Source: Methanobacteriota archaeon (GTDB taxonomy: Archaea; Hydrothermarchaeota; Hydrothermarchaeia; Hydrothermarchaeales; BMS3B). Taken from it: a stretch of 11,230 nucleotides of DNA. The position numbers and the translations under genes are program-made. Positions 6,931-11,230 of this stretch are shown here, piece by piece (within the stretch, counting starts at the first letter, position 1; each line of letters opens with the position of its first letter). Under the pieces are notes generated by a model, which made no database searches, was not told the origin of the DNA, and saw nothing but the letters and a program-made list of their open reading frames with translations. The DNA is taken from contig JAADFH010000143.1 in the NCBI GenBank assembly GCA_013152995.1, forward strand, positions 1 to 11,230, written 5' to 3'.

Positions 6931-7267
6931 CGAGCCAGAGCTCAGGTTCCTGGCGAGGGTGATGCTGGAGAGGGCGGGATACGAGGTTGTGGAGGCAAAG
7001 GACGGTGCGGAGGCGCTGAGCAAGCTTGAGCAGCAGGAGGTCAGCCTGGTGCTGCTGGACGTCATGATGCCCGGAGACGACGGCTGGGTGGTGTGCAGGA
7101 GAATCAAGGAGAAGCACTCCGTGCCCGTGGTGATGTTCACGGTGCGCACCAGCGAGCGGGACAGGAAGAAGAGCCAGGAGTGCGGTGCGGATGCGCACAT
7201 AAACAAGCCCTTTGACAGGGAAGAGCTTCTCAGGGTTGTGAGGAAGATGCTTGAGGCTCAGGGCTGA
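6905..7267 (+). CDS. Single-domain (CheY-like) response regulator
   Basis: This 120-residue protein is a lone receiver domain. It has the acidic pair D8-D9 ('VVDDEPE'), the phosphoacceptor D52 ('LLDVMMP'), switch Thr T79 ('VMFTVRT') and Lys K101 ('INKPFD'), so it should be phosphorylated by the kinase encoded just upstream. There is no DNA-binding or enzyme domain, so the output must go through a protein partner or phosphorelay, as is common for archaeal regulators. GGAGG at 6894-6898 lies 6 nt before ATG 6905, which I prefer over the GTG at 6902. The gene starts inside the kinase gene and ends in a 10-bp tail-to-tail overlap with aspS. Confidence 0.94.
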   Translation: MVRILVVDDEPELRFLARVMLERAGYEVVEAKDGAEALSKLEQQEVSLVLLDVMMPGDDGWVVCRRIKEKHSVPVVMFTVRTSERDRKKSQECGADAHINKPFDREELLRVVRKMLEAQG

Positions 7268-8562
7268 AGCCTGAACCTGTCCCTGGGGAAGAGCGCGGCT
7301 TCGCGGATGTTGCCCAGCTTCAGCAGCAGCATCAGGAAGCGCTCTATGCCCATGCCGAAGCCTCCGTGGGGGGGCATGCCGTACCTGAACGCCTCTAAGT
7401 AGGTCTGGAAGTTCTCAACCCTCAGCCCGCTCGCCTTTATGCGCTCCACGAGCAGCTCGTAGCCGTGGATTCTCTGCGAGCCAGAGACGACTTCCCTGCC
7501 CCTGAACTCCAGGTCAAAGCTTCTGCTGAGCTTCTCTCCTTCAGGCATGGTGTAGAAGGGCTTTGCCTCAAGCGGGAAGTCTTTTATGAAGTACAGCTCA
7601 TGCCCCTGCTCCGCCATTATCTCTCCCAGCCTCTTCTCAGCCTCTGTGGTGAGGTCCTCGCCGAAGGGCAGGCTGAACCCCTGCTCCTCCAGCATCTCCA
7701 GAGCTTCCTCGTAGGTTATCCTGGGTATCCTCCTGCACTCGGGCAGCTCCGCATCCAGCAGCTCAAGCTCCCTGCTGCAGTTGCTCTCCACTCCCTGGAG
7801 CATCGCATGCACCAGGCTTTCTATGACGTCCATCACGTCCCCGTGGCTGGAGATGAAGGCGAGCTCGCAGTCTATGGCTGTGATCTCGTTGAGGTGCCAG
7901 ATGGTGTCGTGCTCCTCTGCCCTGAAGTAGGTGGCTATCTCAAACACCCTGTCAAACCCCGTCGCCATCAGCATCTGCTTGTAGAGCTGCGGGCTCTGGG
8001 CTAAGAAAGCCTCGCGCTCAAAGTAGCTCACGGGGAAGAGCTCTGTGCCCCCCTCGCTGGCGGTGGAGATTATCCTGGGTGTGTGCACCTCAATGAACCC
8101 ATCGCCGAGCAGGTAGCTCCTGGCTGCCTGCAGCAGGGCGCTGCGTATCCTGAACACCGCCGCAACCCTTGGCTTGCGCAGGTCAAGCACGCGGTGGTCA
8201 AGGCGTGTGTCCAAGTTGGCGGGCACCCTGCCGGTGGGGTCAAGGGGGAGGGGCGAGGCTGCGCTGCTGAGCACCTCTATGCTCTCCGGAAGAAGCTCAA
8301 CCCCGCCCGGGGCTTTGTCCATAGCCTGAAGCGTGCCCCTCACCACAACAACGCTCTCCCTGCTGAGCTTCTTTGCGGTCTCAAAAACCTCCTGGCTCAC
8401 GTGCTTCTTCGGCAGGGTTACCTGCACCACACCGTATCTATCCCTGACCAGCAGGAAGAGCAGCCCGCCGAGCTTGCGCCTCTCCTGCACCCAGCCGGCT
8501 ATGCTCACCCTGCTGCCGTGCATCTCCGGCTTCAGCTCCTTAGAGTAAACACGCTCAATCAT
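7258..8562 (-). CDS. aspS: Aspartyl-tRNA synthetase, archaeal type, probably non-discriminating (Asp/Asn)
   Basis: This class II synthetase charges tRNA-Asp with aspartate. At 434 residues it has the normal archaeal length. An N-terminal OB-fold anticodon domain (about residues 1-100, 'AGWVQERRKLGG') precedes the catalytic domain, with motif 2 'FRAEEH' (ATP-binding R214, H223) and motif 3 'GFGMGIERFLMLLL' (about 401-414). Residue 85 is Pro and residue 26 is Gln. In Thermococcus kodakarensis the Asp-specific enzyme has W26 and K85, and the relaxed archaeal enzymes typically have H26 and P85. P85 therefore suggests that it also makes Asp-tRNA-Asn for GatCAB amidation. W222 in motif 2 is unusual. 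The start at 8562 is fixed by GGAGG (8571-8567). The gene overlaps the end of hisD by 8 bp, so the two are co-transcribed. Confidence 0.96.
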   Translation of the reverse strand: MIERVYSKELKPEMHGSRVSIAGWVQERRKLGGLLFLLVRDRYGVVQVTLPKKHVSQEVFETAKKLSRESVVVVRGTLQAMDKAPGGVELLPESIEVLSSAASPLPLDPTGRVPANLDTRLDHRVLDLRKPRVAAVFRIRSALLQAARSYLLGDGFIEVHTPRIISTASEGGTELFPVSYFEREAFLAQSPQLYKQMLMATGFDRVFEIATYFRAEEHDTIWHLNEITAIDCELAFISSHGDVMDVIESLVHAMLQGVESNCSRELELLDAELPECRRIPRITYEEALEMLEEQGFSLPFGEDLTTEAEKRLGEIMAEQGHELYFIKDFPLEAKPFYTMPEGEKLSRSFDLEFRGREVVSGSQRIHGYELLVERIKASGLRVENFQTYLEAFRYGMPPHGGFGMGIERFLMLLLKLGNIREAALFPRDRFRLQP

Positions 8563-9838
8563 GGTACCTCCTCTCCAGTCTCGCCTCAATGCTCCTTGCA
8601 TGCATCTCCAGCCCCTCGGCTCTTGCCAGGGTGATTGCAGCTTTTGCTATTCTCTCCAGCCCCTCCATGCTCAGCTTCTGGTAGGTGATTCTCTTCATGA
8701 AGTCGTACACGCTCAGTCCAGAGTATGCCCTTGCGTAGCCTGAGGTTGGAAGCACGTGGTTGGTGCCGCTTGCGTAGTCGCCGCAGGCTACGGGTGAGCA
8801 CCTGCCCAGGAACACGGAGCCCGCGTTTTTCACCCTCTGCAGCACCTGCTCCTCCTCTTCGGTGAGCACCTGCAGGTGCTCCGGCGCGAACTCGTTGGCA
8901 AACCTGACAGCCTCCTCCATGCTCTCTGCTATCAGCACAGCTCCACCCGCCTCAATCGCCTCCCTTGCAGCCTCGGGAGCGCTTCTGCGTGCGCTCTCAA
9001 GCTCCTCCACAACCTTCTCTGCAAGCTCCCTGCTCGTGGTCACCAGCACGCTCACCGCCATGGGGTCGTGCTCAGCCTGCGCCAGCATGTCCAGCGCAAC
9101 AATCTCAGCCTCTGCGCTTGCATCCGCAAGTATCAGAACCTCGCTCGGTCCAGCGGGCATGTCGGTAGCCACCTCGCCGCTCACCAGCCGCTTTGCAATG
9201 GTCACGTACACGTTGCCCGGTCCGACAATCTTCTCCACCCTGCGCACGCTCTCTGTGCCGTAGGCGAGCGCCGCAACAGCCTGCGCGCCCCCTATGCTGT
9301 AAACCTCCCGCACTCCCGCAAGCCTGCACGCCGCTAAGGTGAGGGGCTCTGGATAGCCGTTTTTGCCTGGAGGTGTGCAGACCGCAACCCTCTCAACTCC
9401 CGCAAGCCTCGCGGGCACCGCACACATCAGCACGGTTGATGGGTAGCTCGCCCTGCCTCCCGGGACATAGCATCCCACGCTCTCCAAGGGACGGTGGAGC
9501 ATGCCCAGGGTTGCTCCCTCTCTGGTGTAGCTCCAGTCCTTCGGCAGCTGCCTGCGGTGGAAGTCGGCTATGCAGCTCCTCGCAGTCTCAAGCGCCTCCA
9601 GCACCTCCCTGCTCAGCCTGCTCTGGGCTTCCTCCAGCACCTCCTCAGGCACGGAGATGCTCTCCAGCTCCACGCCGTCAAACTCCCTGGTGAGCTCCAC
9701 CAGTGCCCTGTCCCCGTGCCTGCGCACCCTCTCCAGAATTTGCCTCACGCCTGCTTCAGCCTCTTCATAGCTGCGCCTTCTGTTCAGCAGTTTTTCCCTC
9801 TGCTCTCTGCTGAGGTTTTTGAGTTCTGTGAAAAGCAT
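8555..9838 (-). CDS. hisD: Histidinol dehydrogenase
   Basis: This enzyme catalyses the last two steps of histidine synthesis, oxidising histidinol to histidine with two NAD. It is zinc-dependent and cytoplasmic. The 427-residue protein is full length. It shows 'DMPAGPSEVLILAD' (226-239), Zn ligands Q254 and H257 in 'AQAEHDP', the catalytic pair E320-H321 in 'FAPEHLQ', D354 in 'CGDYASGTNH' and H413 in 'GLEMHARS'. These line up with E. coli Q259, H262, E326, H327, D360 and H419 at a steady offset of 5-6. ATG 9838 was chosen over upstream starts because homologues begin here and a TATA box sits at the correct leaderless distance. No other his genes are in the window, so the pathway is dispersed. 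It forms an operon with aspS. Confidence 0.97.
   Translation of the reverse strand: MLFTELKNLSREQREKLLNRRRSYEEAEAGVRQILERVRRHGDRALVELTREFDGVELESISVPEEVLEEAQSRLSREVLEALETARSCIADFHRRQLPKDWSYTREGATLGMLHRPLESVGCYVPGGRASYPSTVLMCAVPARLAGVERVAVCTPPGKNGYPEPLTLAACRLAGVREVYSIGGAQAVAALAYGTESVRRVEKIVGPGNVYVTIAKRLVSGEVATDMPAGPSEVLILADASAEAEIVALDMLAQAEHDPMAVSVLVTTSRELAEKVVEELESARRSAPEAAREAIEAGGAVLIAESMEEAVRFANEFAPEHLQVLTEEEEQVLQRVKNAGSVFLGRCSPVACGDYASGTNHVLPTSGYARAYSGLSVYDFMKRITYQKLSMEGLERIAKAAITLARAEGLEMHARSIEARLERRYHD
8566..8571 (-). promoter_or_regulatory. Shine-Dalgarno site for aspS inside hisD
   Basis: Read on the minus strand this is GGAGGT, ending 3 nt before the aspS ATG at 8562. It lies in the last codons of hisD and decides the aspS start, ruling out an upstream in-frame ATG at 8601 that would add 13 non-conserved residues. 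Confidence 0.75.
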
Positions 9839-9861
9839 CAGTATGCAGGTGTGTGAGGGGC

Positions 9862-9869
9862 TATTTAAA
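9862..9869 (-). promoter_or_regulatory. TATA box of a leaderless hisD-aspS transcript
   Basis: The minus-strand octamer TTTAAATA is centred 27 nt upstream of the hisD ATG at 9838, so transcription should begin on or next to the start codon. No Shine-Dalgarno site precedes the ATG, which agrees with a leaderless mRNA. The box lies in a 52-bp spacer after the upstream membrane-protein gene, which indicates that hisD-aspS is a separate transcription unit from the DUF2249/membrane-protein genes. Confidence 0.7.
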
Positions 9870-9890
9870 CATGTCGGAGAGGCGCCCTGG

Positions 9891-11063
9891 CTACCTGCGC
9901 AGCACCAGGAACATCTCCACTGCGAAGGCTGCGAAGGCGAGGGTGAGGGGAACCGCGAGAAGGCTGAGCGGCTCAAAGATGCTGCTGAAGGCAAAGCCTG
10001 CAAAGCTCAGGTTCATGGTGATGAACAGCAGCTTTGCCAGGGGTTTGCTGTAGAGGTCCTGAATCAGGGGCACCCCCGGCTGTCCTACCTTTGAGCTGTA
10101 CTTCTCAAGCCAGGTGAGCATGGGCAGGATGTGGTACATTGCCCCGACTATGGTGAGCCCAACCCAGCCAGCGAGCACCAGGTGGGCGTGGGTAAAGCCA
10201 CCCGGGAAGCCGAGAATAGCGGAGGTGAAGCCTGCCGTGACCCCCGCAACTCCGAAGGCAAGCGCATACGCCATGAACCTGGCGCTTATGTCCATCTCAA
10301 CAGGCGGACCGTGGGGCTTGCTGAAGTAGGTTCTTGTGAGGTTGTAGGCGAAGAGGTAGAATCCTGCAAGAAAGAGTGCTGAGGAGGCGATGAAGAGCGC
10401 TCCTTTTCCTGAGCTCAGGAACATGCCGGTGGCTGAGAGCACCGCCAGCACGAAGTGCACCTCTGCCAGCCTGCGGGAGTATAGCTGTCTCAGGGAGAGC
10501 ATGGGGAACAGCTCGTAGAGTCCGCCGAAGTTGGTCATGGCTATGAAGCCGAGGGCGAGCAGATGCGCATGGGTGGAGAGGTTGAACTGCATGCCACCAA
10601 GCACGCCAGCAAGTGCATACCCCGAGCCTGCCAGCAGGTAAATCACAGCCACCAGGAAGAACCAGATGGCGATGCTTTTCCTGTAGAATTCGGGAACGCT
10701 CAGGGCGGTGGCAAAGATTTCGTAGGCGAAGATGAGGAAGGATGCAAGGAGCACCGCACCTGCCAGCGGCAAAGCTCCGGGGTTGCTGAGGAAGGCGTAG
10801 ATGAGCAGCAGAAATCCGGCGTTGACCAGCAGGAACTGGAGCTCTGCCAGCCTGCGGGAGTGGAGCTGGGCACCGATTATTGTGGGCAGGAGCTGGTACA
10901 TCGCCCCCATTATTACCAGAGTAAAGAATGCGCCTGCTAAGAGGTGGACGTGAGCAGCCCTGAAGCTGCCTGCTCCAAGGGCATCCGCCGCCCCCAGTGC
11001 AACTCCAGCGAGCATGTAGAGCAGTGCAGCGCAGAAGAACCTTACAGGGAGCAGGTGGAGCAT
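9891..11063 (-). CDS. 12-TM heme-copper oxidase subunit I-like membrane protein with triplicated HxH units
   Basis: This 390-residue integral membrane protein has about 12 hydrophobic helices (near 7-28, 38-60, 72-93, 99-121, 131-153, 165-187, 199-219, 222-243, 262-285, 292-314, 342-362, 365-387). Its segments of the form 'GAMYQLLP' followed by 'SRRLAE' resemble cbb3-type cytochrome oxidase and NO reductase subunit I, whose fold is three four-helix arcs. It consists of three repeats with HxH at 38/40, 165/167 and 292/294, Tyr at 56/183/310 and Pro at 60/187/314, all exactly 127 apart. A lone His (H203) is in helix 7. The double His of helix 7 that binds copper in true oxidases is absent, so oxygen or NO reduction is uncertain. 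NnrS-like heme/copper proteins are an alternative family. GAGG (11072-11069) precedes ATG 11063, which lies 2 nt after the DUF2249 stop. Confidence 0.8.
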   Translation of the reverse strand: MLHLLPVRFFCAALLYMLAGVALGAADALGAGSFRAAHVHLLAGAFFTLVIMGAMYQLLPTIIGAQLHSRRLAELQFLLVNAGFLLLIYAFLSNPGALPLAGAVLLASFLIFAYEIFATALSVPEFYRKSIAIWFFLVAVIYLLAGSGYALAGVLGGMQFNLSTHAHLLALGFIAMTNFGGLYELFPMLSLRQLYSRRLAEVHFVLAVLSATGMFLSSGKGALFIASSALFLAGFYLFAYNLTRTYFSKPHGPPVEMDISARFMAYALAFGVAGVTAGFTSAILGFPGGFTHAHLVLAGWVGLTIVGAMYHILPMLTWLEKYSSKVGQPGVPLIQDLYSKPLAKLLFITMNLSFAGFAFSSIFEPLSLLAVPLTLAFAAFAVEMFLVLRR

Positions 11064-11065
11064 GC

Positions 11066-11230
11066 CTACCTCTTCCTGATTTTCACCCTCCAGACACCCT
11101 CCCGCTGCTCTGCCTCGCAGGTGTAGCCTCTGCTCTCCAGCATGGTGATGACTGGCACGGGCTTTACCTCCACTATGAGCTCAAGCTCTCCGAGCTCTTC
11201 AAGCTTCCTGAGAATTAAAGGCGGTCTCTC
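11066..11230 (-). CDS. DUF2249 domain protein, C-terminal part
   Basis: This is the last 54 codons of a minus-strand gene that enters from beyond the right edge and stops with TAG at 11068-11066. The fragment starts 'ERPPLILRKLEELGELELIV', continues with 'KPVPVITMLESRGY' and ends 'EGVWRVKIRKR'. This matches the C-terminal two thirds of the DUF2249 family (Pfam PF10006), a small TusA-like fold, including the 'P.P....L...G' and 'W.V.I.R' positions. DUF2249 proteins are often found near heme-copper oxidase, NnrS and hemerythrin-type genes in bacteria and archaea, which fits the membrane protein encoded 2 nt downstream. Its molecular role is unknown. The N-terminus and any fused domain lie outside the window. 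Confidence 0.75.
   Translation of the reverse strand, partial: ERPPLILRKLEELGELELIVEVKPVPVITMLESRGYTCEAEQREGVWRVKIRKR

Noticed and set aside
9839..10003. A 55-codon upstream extension of hisD starting at 10003.
   Set aside because: The added residues are Ser/Pro/Cys-rich and unlike histidinol dehydrogenases, the extension would run over the end of the membrane-protein gene, and the TATA box places the transcript start at 9838.
10453..10866. Near-identical DNA 'ctctgccagcctgcgggag' near 10462 and 10840, suggesting a DNA repeat.
   Set aside because: Both copies encode the same conserved 'SRRLAE' segment in units 1 and 2 of the triplicated membrane protein, so the similarity is a protein-level repeat rather than a mobile or regulatory element.
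1..11230. CRISPR arrays, tRNA or rRNA genes, insertion sequences, defence islands or signs of phage.
   Set aside because: No direct-repeat arrays, cloverleaf-like segments, transposase motifs or terminal inverted repeats were seen; every stretch is accounted for by conserved cellular genes and spacers under 100 bp.

Overview
The window looks like a chromosomal segment from a euryarchaeon, probably a thermophile related to Archaeoglobi or Methanomicrobia. The evidence is several archaeal-only or archaeal-type families (UPF0147, the autoantigen p27 zinc-ribbon family, the TIGR00300 ornithine cyclodeaminase and an archaeal-type AspRS). Promoters have the archaeal BRE/TATA form, several probably giving leaderless or near-leaderless mRNAs, while internal operon genes carry GGAGG-type Shine-Dalgarno sites. 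Coding DNA is GC-rich with heavy use of AGG (Arg) and ATA (Ile). Coding density is close to 100%, and there are no RNA genes, CRISPR arrays, insertion sequences or non-coding stretches over 100 bp. Genus-level placement is not possible from this sequence alone.

Left third (1-3656): a truncated zinc-ribbon gene on the minus strand diverges from a two-gene plus-strand operon, UPF0147 plus an unrecognised helical protein. The latter runs tail-to-tail into a sugar-phosphate nucleotidyltransferase. That gene diverges across 42 bp from a membrane-anchored HtrA/Deg serine protease, which runs tail-to-tail into an OGG1-type 8-oxoguanine DNA glycosylase.

Middle (3657-7267): OGG1 diverges from an archaeal ornithine cyclodeaminase (proline synthesis from ornithine). 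Three tightly packed genes follow: a membrane-anchored staphylococcal-nuclease-like protein, a two-TM GAF histidine kinase and a single-domain response regulator. Their 2-nt gap and overlap suggest one co-translated signalling unit.

Right third (7258-11230): everything is on the minus strand. A partial DUF2249 gene is followed after 2 nt by a 12-TM protein related to heme-copper oxidase subunit I. Then come hisD, with its own apparently leaderless promoter, and aspS overlapping hisD by 8 bp. AspRS carries Pro85, a hallmark of non-discriminating enzymes.

The most striking signal is in the 12-TM protein. It is a near-exact triplication with a 127-residue period, and each unit carries an HxH motif at the start of its second helix (H38/H40, H165/H167, H292/H294). 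These are the TM2, TM6 and TM10 positions that carry cofactor ligands in heme-copper oxidases. With DUF2249 in the same operon, this is the best candidate here for an under-described redox or nitric-oxide-related membrane system. Also notable: all three convergent gene pairs overlap at their stop codons by 4-10 bp.
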